A stretch of 35,171 bases of DNA from an uncultured Clostridia bacterium. GTDB taxonomy: Bacteria; Bacillota; Clostridia; Christensenellales; Aristaeellaceae. The notes beneath the pieces were generated by a model. The model was not told where the DNA came from. It saw nothing but the letters and a program-made list of their open reading frames with translations, and made no database searches. The stretch is from positions 1-35,171 of the forward strand of contig CALVTQ010000108.1 in the NCBI GenBank assembly GCA_944362695.1. Reading direction: 5' to 3'. Shown one piece after another: positions 15,415 through 21,791 of the stretch. Every line of letters begins with the position of its first letter. Positions within the stretch are counted from its first letter, which is position 1. The position numbers and the translations under genes are program-made.

Positions 15415-16359
15415 ATGGGCGAGTTTTCGCAATTCGCGCTCGTGCCGGAGCAGGGCATCGTGCCCGAAATGAGCCAGCTCGGCGCGGACATGCAGAGCCG
15501 GATATCGCAGATGGCCGCGCGCATCGACATCGCCGACCACGCCGCCGTGCTGGGCTTCGGCGCGAAGGCGCAGAAGGAGATGAACGCCTTCACCGACGTG
15601 GCGCTGCGCCGGATGATGGACGACGACATACAGCCGCTGGGCGACACGCTGACGCGGCTGGCCGAGAGCATACAGAAATGCTCGTTTGCGCAGGAGGCGA
15701 AGGGCTTCCTCAAGCGCCTGTTCGGCGGGGGAAGCTCGCTGGCCGACCTGCGCAGGGCCTACGAGGACGCGGAGGAGACCATCGGCAGGAGCGCCGACGA
15801 GATGACCGACAGGCGCGTGGCCCTCATGCGCGACAGCGCGCTGCTCGAGCGGCTCTACGAGCGCAACGAGGAGCTGTATCGCGAGCTGTGTTCGCTGATC
15901 GTCGTGGGCGAGGAGGCCGTGCGTCAAGGCAAGGCGCGCGGGGCGGACACGGCGCAGATGGAGCGGCGCGTGCAGGACATCCGCGTCACGCAGGTCGCCA
16001 GCACGCAGCTCGCCGCGCAGATTCGCCTCGTGCAAAATAGCGACAAGCTCGCCTGCGAGCGGCTGCAGAGCGCGCTGGATGTGACGATTCCGCTGTGGAA
16101 GAGCCAGATGGCGGCGGCGCTGGGCCTCGCGCGGGCGAACGAGTCGCTGACGATGCAGGGCGATTTCGCCGGACGTGCGGATCGCGGCATGCGGCTTGGC
16201 GCGGACGAGCTGCGCGCACAGACGAAGCAATACGCCGAAAACGAAGCGCAGGGCGACCGGGAGCGCGCCGAGGAGACGGGACGCGCGCTGCTGGTGGAGC
16301 TCACGGAGATCGAAAAATCGCTTGAGACGCAGCGGCAGGCGCGCCGCAGCGCACAGTGA
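15415..16359 (+). CDS. TelA-like toxic anion resistance protein
   Basis: The 314-residue soluble, mostly helical protein matches the TelA family (PF05816). Recognisable stretches are IQPLGDTLTRLAESIQK, ERNEELYRELCSLIVVGEEA, and late IPLWKSQMAAALGLARANES. It is shorter than the usual 360-400 residues, missing mainly the N-terminal part. TelA proteins are linked to tellurite and antimicrobial resistance and to the Ter stress system; the mechanism is unknown. SD GGAGG sits inside the end of the xpaC-like gene, 7 nt before ATG 15415, pointing to translational coupling. Confidence 0.88.
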   Translation: MGEFSQFALVPEQGIVPEMSQLGADMQSRISQMAARIDIADHAAVLGFGAKAQKEMNAFTDVALRRMMDDDIQPLGDTLTRLAESIQKCSFAQEAKGFLKRLFGGGSSLADLRRAYEDAEETIGRSADEMTDRRVALMRDSALLERLYERNEELYRELCSLIVVGEEAVRQGKARGADTAQMERRVQDIRVTQVASTQLAAQIRLVQNSDKLACERLQSALDVTIPLWKSQMAAALGLARANESLTMQGDFAGRADRGMRLGADELRAQTKQYAENEAQGDRERAEETGRALLVELTEIEKSLETQRQARRSAQ

Positions 16360-16371
16360 GGAGGATGACGC

Positions 16372-16995
16372 ATGCAGGGAATGGCGAAGAAGATGCCGCA
16401 GAGGCAGAGCGCGGGGCGCGCGCAGAAGGCCCCGCAGCAGGCCCCCAAGCAGGGAAAGGAAATGACGGGCGCGCTGGGCAAGCTCTACAACCTGCCGGTC
16501 AAGGCGGGCATCGCGGCGCTGGTGCTTTTGTGCGTGCTGGCGCTGCCGGTGGGCAACATGCGCGCGCTGCAAAACGCGACGCCCAAGGACTTCATCCGCT
16601 GGGGCGACGTGGAGAGCATCGTCGAGGACAGGCTGGACGCGGCGGGCAATGTCATCACGGCGGCGAGCCGCGCGGACGGCGTGGACGAGCAGGTCGCGCT
16701 GCTGGAGGAGACGATTGAGGGCATGCGCCCGCAGGACACCGCGCAGCAGATCAGCCGCTATGACCAGCAGCTTCAGACGCAGGTGACGGCGCTGGCCGAC
16801 GCCGCGCGGGACGGGCTCGACGCCGAGGGACAGACGATGCTCCAACGGGCGCTGGACGACTTCACGGAGCAGGGCAACTTCCTGCGTCAGGAGGCCCGCG
16901 ACTTTAACGACAAGGCCGACAAGGCGGTCGAGATTTACGAGAGCCTGCCGCTGCGCGCGCTGTTTGTCGAGCCGGACTACTACGAGGGCATCTGA
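16372..16995 (+). CDS. LemA-like single-pass membrane protein
   Basis: The 207-residue protein has a Gln/Lys-rich N-terminus of about 40 residues, one membrane helix (about 45-62), and an extracellular helical region of about 140 residues. Its end, RDFNDKADKAVEIYESLPLR, resembles the closing motif of LemA proteins (YN-x-A-x3-YN-x4-FP-x-N). LemA genes very commonly sit beside TPM-domain genes, and a TPM gene ends this operon, which strengthens the call. The match is distant, so 'LemA-like' is inference. The start lies 12 bp after the TelA stop, with GAGGAGG 7 nt upstream. The gene overlaps the next by one base (TGATG). Confidence 0.6.
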   Translation: MQGMAKKMPQRQSAGRAQKAPQQAPKQGKEMTGALGKLYNLPVKAGIAALVLLCVLALPVGNMRALQNATPKDFIRWGDVESIVEDRLDAAGNVITAASRADGVDEQVALLEETIEGMRPQDTAQQISRYDQQLQTQVTALADAARDGLDAEGQTMLQRALDDFTEQGNFLRQEARDFNDKADKAVEIYESLPLRALFVEPDYYEGI

Positions 16996-17267
16996 TGAGC
17001 ATATTCGAGGGGCTGTCGCCCGCGAACCTCAAGATTGCGTTCACGGCGGTCAAGACGTCGCCCGAGGCGCTGGTCGCGGTGCTGATCGTCTGCGTGGTCA
17101 TGATCGCGGCCATCGCGTTCGCGGCGGGCATGATCGGCCACCACGTCGGCGGCTTCGCGGCGCGCATCCGCGAGGAGGACGAGGCGATGCGGGAGGAGCT
17201 CGACGCGCTTGAGCGGGAAAACAGCGAGGGACGCGGCGCGGAGGATGCGCCGCAGAAAGGAACATAA
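16995..17267 (+). CDS. Small single-pass membrane protein of unknown function
   Basis: The 90-residue protein has a short N-terminal segment, one strong membrane helix (about 26-46), and a charged tail (about 53-80) rich in Glu and Arg that could form a short coiled coil. No family is recognised. It begins with ATG overlapping the TGA stop of the LemA-like gene and ends 4 bp before the TPM gene. It is therefore translationally coupled to both and probably part of the same membrane complex. Confidence 0.7.
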   Translation: MSIFEGLSPANLKIAFTAVKTSPEALVAVLIVCVVMIAAIAFAAGMIGHHVGGFAARIREEDEAMREELDALERENSEGRGAEDAPQKGT

Positions 17268-17271
17268 GCCG

Positions 17272-18258
17272 ATGAAAAAATGCTTGGCTGTGCTGCTGGC
17301 GCTCGCGATGCTGCTGACGGCGGCGTTTGCGCTGGCGGATGTGCCGGATAAGCCGAAGGAATTTGACTACGCATACGATTTCAGCGGGGACGTGCTGTCG
17401 GATACGACGATAAGCCAAATCCGCGAGACCGGCGCGGCGCTGGAGGAGGCGACCGGCAATCAGGCGATTGCGGTGGTCGTGGACTACCTCGACGGCATGG
17501 AGGCCGCCGATTATGCGACCGACATCATCAACGAATGGGGCATCGGCAGCGAGAACAACGACGGCGTGGTCGTGCTGCTCGCGCGCGGCGACCGGGAGAT
17601 CTTCATCGGCACGGGCAAGGGCATTGACCGCACGATGACCGGCAGCACATGCGGCGAGCTGATCGACGAGAACATCGACTACTTCGCCGACAACGAATTT
17701 GACAAGGGCATGCGCGCGCTGTACACCGACGTGTGCGAATACCTCGCCAGGGCGCAGGGCAAGTCGCTCTCCGCGAGCACGACCAACGGCACGGTGAGAT
17801 CCGGCGCCGAAGACGGTTCGTATTCTTACAGTTACAGAAGCGATTCGGGCGGCGGGTTCTTCGCGATGGTCGTGGGCGTCGTGGTGTTCATGGTCTTCGT
17901 GGTGGTGTTCCTGCGGCTGATGACATCGGGCGGCGGATGCCTGCGCTACATGATGTTCGGCTGGCTGTGGGATTTGTTCACCGGCAGGAACAACCGCAAT
18001 AACCGCCGTCCCCCGACGGGCGGCTTCGGGGGCGGATACAGCAGCAGGCCCAGAACCCCGAGACCGCCGCGCACACCGCGCAATTTCGGCGGCGGTAGCT
18101 TCGGCGGCGGCAGCTCGCGCGGGGGCGGCGGCGGACGCAGCTTCGGCGGGGGCAGCTTCGGAGGCGGCAGCTTCGGCGGAGGGTCGCGCGGCGGGTTCGG
18201 CGGCGGCAGCTTCGGCGGCGGCAGCTCCCGTGGCGGCGGCGGCGGACGCAGCTTCTAA
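17272..18258 (+). CDS. TPM-domain membrane protein (YgcG type) with Gly-Ser-rich tail
   Basis: The 328-residue protein has a signal peptide (about 1-22) and an extracytoplasmic TPM domain (about 25-165), with EFDYAYDFSGDVLS and later NDGVVVLLARGDREIFIGTG. One membrane helix (about 199-219) and a short cytoplasmic part follow. The last 80 residues are low-complexity FGGGS-, RGGGG- and RSF-type repeats. TPM proteins are often coupled to LemA, and the plant homologue is a PSII repair phosphatase; the bacterial role is not settled. The start follows AAAGGAACATAAGCC. It is the last gene of the operon and is followed by a terminator. Confidence 0.88.
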   Translation: MKKCLAVLLALAMLLTAAFALADVPDKPKEFDYAYDFSGDVLSDTTISQIRETGAALEEATGNQAIAVVVDYLDGMEAADYATDIINEWGIGSENNDGVVVLLARGDREIFIGTGKGIDRTMTGSTCGELIDENIDYFADNEFDKGMRALYTDVCEYLARAQGKSLSASTTNGTVRSGAEDGSYSYSYRSDSGGGFFAMVVGVVVFMVFVVVFLRLMTSGGGCLRYMMFGWLWDLFTGRNNRNNRRPPTGGFGGGYSSRPRTPRPPRTPRNFGGGSFGGGSSRGGGGGRSFGGGSFGGGSFGGGSRGGFGGGSFGGGSSRGGGGGRSF

Positions 18259-18271
18259 ACGGCATAAAAAG

Positions 18272-18330
18272 ACGGAACATTCGCATTTCGCGGGACGCTT
18301 GTCCGGCGGGGCGGATGCTCCGTTTTCTTT
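18272..18330 (+). terminator. Terminator of the envelope operon
   Basis: ACGGA(a)CAT...CGC and GCG...ATG(c)TCCGT form a long stem with bulges (18272-18284 and 18311-18323), followed by TTTTCTTTT. Confidence 0.75.
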
Positions 18331-18357
18331 TGGCAGCGCGGGGTGGGCATATATAAT
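18330..18357 (+). promoter_or_regulatory. Strong orphan promoter-like sequence
   Basis: TTGGCA (18330-18335), a 16-bp spacer and TATAAT (18352-18357), overlapping the end of the operon terminator. No plus-strand gene with a ribosome-binding site begins within 500 bp, so an RNA from here would run antisense into the XRE gene. Motif evidence only. Confidence 0.4.
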
Positions 18358-18390
18358 GGAAGGAATGGGCCGGGGCGCGCGCCGTGAGGC

Positions 18391-18430
18391 GTAAAATAAA
18401 AAAGCGCGAAACCGCAGGGTGCGGTGCGCC
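18391..18430 (-). terminator. Terminator of the XRE regulator gene
   Basis: On the minus strand, GCGC-ACCGCA pairs with TGCGGT-TTCGCGC, and a TTTTTTATTTT tract follows (complement of 18393-18403). Confidence 0.7.
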
Positions 18431-18461
18431 AAAACGCGATGCAAAAACGGAGGCCGAAGGG

Positions 18462-18713
18462 TCAGCACACCTCCTGATCGAGATCGAGGAAGAGCGGGTC
18501 GTCAAAAAACGCCGTGATCGTGATGTCCAGCCCGTCGCAGAGCTTTTTGACGGTTGAGACGGTCGTGCTGTGGTTGCGGCCGTTGATGATGTTGTTCACC
18601 GTGGACTGCGTGACGCCGCTGCGCGTGCACAGGCCGTTGATCGTGATGCCGCGCGCGTCGCAGAGGGCGAGGATGCGCAGGCGGACGGCTTCTCCGATAT
18701 CCACCGATATCAC
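18462..18713 (-). CDS. XRE-family helix-turn-helix transcriptional regulator
   Basis: The protein of about 80 residues is almost entirely one Cro/C1-type HTH domain. Helix 2 and the recognition helix are in ITINGLCTRSGVTQSTVNNI, followed by NGRNHSTTVSTVKKLCDGLD and a short acidic tail (FFDDPLFLDLDQEVC). Such small proteins bind palindromic operators as dimers. The start is GTG. The first GTG (18713) lies directly on the AAAAGGGG site, so the in-frame GTG at 18704, 7-8 nt further on, is the more probable start. The gene is divergent from dprA, and a perfect palindrome lies in the shared region at 18749-18764, a likely operator. Confidence 0.85.
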   Translation of the reverse strand: MISVDIGEAVRLRILALCDARGITINGLCTRSGVTQSTVNNIINGRNHSTTVSTVKKLCDGLDITITAFFDDPLFLDLDQEVC

Positions 18714-18748
18714 CCCTTTTGGGATAGGATATTTCGGATTGAAAAGAT

Positions 18749-18764
18749 TAACTCAAAAGAGTTA
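18749..18764. promoter_or_regulatory. Perfect 16-bp palindrome TAACTC-aaaa-GAGTTA, probable XRE operator
   Basis: The six-base arms are perfect complements around an AAAA centre. The palindrome lies between a -35-like TTGAAA (18739-18744) and a -10-like TATGAT (18763-18768) facing dprA (18-bp spacer), and about 36 bp upstream of the XRE gene on the other strand. Confidence 0.55.
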
Positions 18765-18806
18765 TGATAAAAGGGAGAACGCCGGGCGGGAATTGCGCGC
18801 AGACGG

Positions 18807-18834
18807 TTGACAAATCCGCACAAGGCGTTACAAT
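18807..18834 (+). promoter_or_regulatory. Proximal promoter of dprA
   Basis: TTGACA (18807-18812), a 16-bp spacer and TACAAT (18829-18834), about 50 bp before the dprA start codon. Confidence 0.7.
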
Positions 18835-18882
18835 GAAAAAAACGGAAATGCTGCCGGAAACGGCGGAATACGGAGGGAAAAC

Positions 18883-20136
18883 ATGACCGACAGGGAGGCC
18901 TTGGCGCTGATTGTGGGCGTGCCGGGGATCAGCTACGGCCTGCGGCATCTGCTGATGATGGAGACGGAGGACATGAACGAGGTTCTCGAGGAGCCGGAAC
19001 GCTTTGCCGCCGTGCTCGGCGAGGCGAACGTCGAGGCCGTCTGCGCCAAGCGGCAGGACGCACAGCGCGAGCTGGACGCCATGCGCGAGGCCGGGGTGGA
19101 GCTGCTGACCATCGGCGACGCGATATATCCGCCGCTGCTCAAGCGCATCACGAGGCCGCCGCACGTGCTGTTTGTGCGCGGCAGCACAAACCTGAACGCG
19201 GAGCTGGCCATCGCGATGGTCGGCACGCGCAGGGCGAGCGAATACGGCATGGCCCACGCCAGGCGCATATCGGCGGAGCTGGTGCGCGGCGGGGCGTGCG
19301 TGGTGTCGGGGCTGGCGCTGGGCATCGACACGGCGGCGCACGAGGGGACGCTCGACGCGGGCGGGCGCACGATCGCGGTGCTCGGCGGCGCGCACGACCA
19401 GCTCTATCCGCGCGGCAACCGCGGCCTCGTGGAGCGCATCGTGGAGACGGGCGGCAGCGTCATCACCGAATACCCGATGGGCAGGCATCCCGACAAATAC
19501 AGCTTTCTGGAGCGCAACAGGATCGTCGTGGGCCTGTGCCACGGCGTGGCCGTCATCGAGGGGCCAGCACGCAGCGGCGCGCTCAACACGGCGCACATCG
19601 CGCTGGACGAGGGCCGCGAGCTGTTCGCACTGCCGGGCGACGTGGGCGAGGTCAACTCCGTGCTGCCCAACACGCTCATCGCCGAGGGCGCAAAGCTCAT
19701 CACAGGCGGTGCGGACATCCTGAACATCATCGACCGCTACGTGCTGCCCGTGGGCCGCAAGGAGCTGCGCGAGGCGCAGAAGGCTGGGCGGGACATGATG
19801 CCGCCCTCGCGCAGAATCCTCACCGCGAAGATCGAGCCGAAGGACGAGCCTCCTGCCGGGGAAAAGCCCGCCGCGCGAAAGCCCGCCGAACGCAAACCCA
19901 CCGCGCGCAGGAAGCCCGCAGAGGACGCGCCGCGCAGGGCCGATCCGCAGCGGTATGCCGGGCTGGGCGAAAAGGAGATGAGGATCGTCGCGGCGCTGGA
20001 GGGCGGCATGCTCGATTTCGACACGCTGGCCGAGGTCACGGGCCTGAACGCGGGCGAGCTGGGCACGCAGCTGACGATGCTCGAGCTGGATGGGCTCATC
20101 CGCGTGCTGCCGGGGCGTCAATACGCGCTGGCGTGA
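18883..20136 (+). CDS. dprA: DNA-processing protein DprA
   Basis: The 417-residue protein has the N-terminal helical domain (about 1-95), a Rossmann-like DprA core, a Lys/Pro/Ala-rich linker (about 310-355), and a C-terminal winged helix (about 360-417). Core motifs include MVGTRRASEYG, SGLALGIDTAAH, an ITEYPMG...FLERNRIVVGL stretch and GALNTAHIALDEGRELFALPG. DprA loads RecA onto single-stranded DNA that enters during natural transformation. Its presence alone does not prove competence. The SD GGAGG lies 8 nt before ATG 18883. The gene leads the conserved dprA-topA block and has two candidate promoters, the distal one overlapping the XRE operator. Confidence 0.95.
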   Translation: MTDREALALIVGVPGISYGLRHLLMMETEDMNEVLEEPERFAAVLGEANVEAVCAKRQDAQRELDAMREAGVELLTIGDAIYPPLLKRITRPPHVLFVRGSTNLNAELAIAMVGTRRASEYGMAHARRISAELVRGGACVVSGLALGIDTAAHEGTLDAGGRTIAVLGGAHDQLYPRGNRGLVERIVETGGSVITEYPMGRHPDKYSFLERNRIVVGLCHGVAVIEGPARSGALNTAHIALDEGRELFALPGDVGEVNSVLPNTLIAEGAKLITGGADILNIIDRYVLPVGRKELREAQKAGRDMMPPSRRILTAKIEPKDEPPAGEKPAARKPAERKPTARRKPAEDAPRRADPQRYAGLGEKEMRIVAALEGGMLDFDTLAEVTGLNAGELGTQLTMLELDGLIRVLPGRQYALA

Positions 20137-21450
20137 TCACGGGGCGATGTCGAGCGACCACGGCGACAGGCTCTCCGCGTCGACGCGGCCGGAGCAGAAC
20201 AGAACGCGCCCGCCGCGCACGACCGCGCCGAAGCCGTGCTCGCGGTCAAAACCGGCCTCGCCGCTGACGCAGAAGGCGGGTTCGCCGCCGTAGGGCGTAT
20301 AGATCAGCATCAAATCGGGCTGCCAGTCCTCGAGGGCGCGGCGGCCCGTTTCTTTTTCGGCATAGCCGGACCGGACGCAAGCTTCGGCGATGGCATCGGC
20401 GAGGACGCCGCCCGACGAGGCGAGCGCGTCCGTGCAGCGCGCGATGTACGCCTCGTCCACGCCGGGTGAGGCGATGAGCACGAGCTTGGCGTCCATCGCG
20501 GGCCACGCGGCGGCGCGGCGGATGAAATCGGGGTGCTCGTCGGGCATGAGGATGGCGTCGGTCATGGCCTCGGCCTCGCGCGCGGTGAGGAAGCGGCGAT
20601 GCGCGGCGTCAAAGCGGGCGTCGAGATCGGCGAGGCGGTCGGGCGTGAGCTTTGCGCAGTAGACGCAGGGGTCGGAGGCGACGGCCTCGGCGTAATCGGC
20701 AAAGCAGCCGTCGGGGAGGTATGCGTCGATGAAGGGCAGCGCGCCGGGGGCGAAGTCGGTGCGCTCGACGCGGTGGCCAAGCTGCGCGATGACGGCGTAG
20801 GGGGACGTGCGGTCCCTGCGCACGTCGTCCGCCATGCGCGGGCCGAGGCGATCCGTGAGGATCAGGCTGGTCAGATTGCGGCGCATGGCCCAGATGATAA
20901 AACAGCCCATCCACGCGCCGGCGAGGTCGAGGATGCGCTCGCGGGCGCTTTCGACGTCGGGCGCGGTGCTGTTGAGCAGCGCGTATTCCTCAACGGCGGC
21001 GTCGAGGCAGGCGGAGGCGTCCGCGCGGATGAAGGCGCGCGCGGCGGGCTGTGCGGCGGGCTTTTTCGGGAGATTGCGCAGGCTGCGGGCGACGAATATG
21101 CCCACGAGCAGCAGGAACGCGGCGCAGACGGTCAGCAGCCAGAATGATTCGGGATAGCCCACGACATCCATCAGGCACGCGAGCAGCACGAGCCCCAGCC
21201 ACGCGATCTTGCACAGGCCGCCCAGCAGCGCATACGGGCGCTCCCTGCATACATCGGCGATGCCGCGCATGGCCGTGAGCAGCATGACGGCGAAAAAGAA
21301 GAGGGGCACATAGAAAAAGGCCATGGGCATATCGGGGTCGGGCTCGACGGTGAACAGATACGCGCCCTCGCCCCAGAAGGCGATGGCCCCGATAAGCGCG
21401 ACGCCGATGGCGGCGAATACGGCGGATTTGACGATTTTAGCTGCTTGCAT
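20137..21450 (-). CDS. Membrane protein of unknown function
   Basis: The 437-residue protein has four hydrophobic segments in its first 140 residues (AVFAAIGVALIGAIAFW, VPLFFFAVMLLTAM, WLGLVLLACLMDVV, LLTVCAAFLLLVGIFVA). A soluble region of about 290 residues follows. It contains EEYALLNSTAPDVESARERI, several PD-rich turns and a closing strand-rich part (GFGAVVRGGRVLFCSGRVD). I recognise no family. Its stop codon directly abuts the dprA stop, so the two genes are convergent with no room for a terminator. The gene interrupts the usual dprA-topA adjacency. ATG 21450 has an AGAGG site; the frame also runs further upstream. Confidence 0.7.
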   Translation of the reverse strand: MQAAKIVKSAVFAAIGVALIGAIAFWGEGAYLFTVEPDPDMPMAFFYVPLFFFAVMLLTAMRGIADVCRERPYALLGGLCKIAWLGLVLLACLMDVVGYPESFWLLTVCAAFLLLVGIFVARSLRNLPKKPAAQPAARAFIRADASACLDAAVEEYALLNSTAPDVESARERILDLAGAWMGCFIIWAMRRNLTSLILTDRLGPRMADDVRRDRTSPYAVIAQLGHRVERTDFAPGALPFIDAYLPDGCFADYAEAVASDPCVYCAKLTPDRLADLDARFDAAHRRFLTAREAEAMTDAILMPDEHPDFIRRAAAWPAMDAKLVLIASPGVDEAYIARCTDALASSGGVLADAIAEACVRSGYAEKETGRRALEDWQPDLMLIYTPYGGEPAFCVSGEAGFDREHGFGAVVRGGRVLFCSGRVDAESLSPWSLDIAP

Positions 21451-21481
21451 GGCGGCCTCTGTGACTGTGATGATACGAAAA

Positions 21482-21510
21482 AGTATACCACAGACGCGCG
21501 GCACGGTCGA
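21482..21510 (-). promoter_or_regulatory. Promoter of the unknown membrane protein gene
   Basis: On the minus strand: TCGACC, a 17-bp spacer and TATACT (complement of 21482-21487), with TGG before the -10 making it an extended -10. Confidence 0.55.
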
Positions 21511-21673
21511 GTGTTTTTACCGCAAAGGCGCATGCGGTCATGCATAAAACGCGGCCCGGCGGCACAGCATGCATGGGGCGGCGGCGCGGGAATCGCTTCA
21601 TATTATTATGACAGAAAAATGGGATGAATCGGCGCGGAATCGGGGTAGTTTTAATAAAATCGGGATTTGGCGC

Positions 21674-21702
21674 TTGACAGATCACAAAAGGGCTGGTATC
21701 CT
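21674..21702 (+). promoter_or_regulatory. Promoter of topA
   Basis: TTGACA (21674-21679), a 17-bp spacer and TATCCT (21697-21702). Confidence 0.65.
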
Positions 21703-21791
21703 TTGTTGGCAATGAGATTTGAAAAAGCCTTGCGGCACAAGGCGCGTTCGGGCAAAACGCCGGGCGCGCGCCGTTGGCTTGACGTGGAGGA

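Larger units (their letters stand above)
21451..21791. other. 341-bp divergent intergenic region upstream of topA
   Basis: It holds the minus-strand promoter at 21482-21510 and the topA promoter at 21674-21702. Between them (21511-21670) I see no gene, repeat or clear hairpin. Confidence 0.6.
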
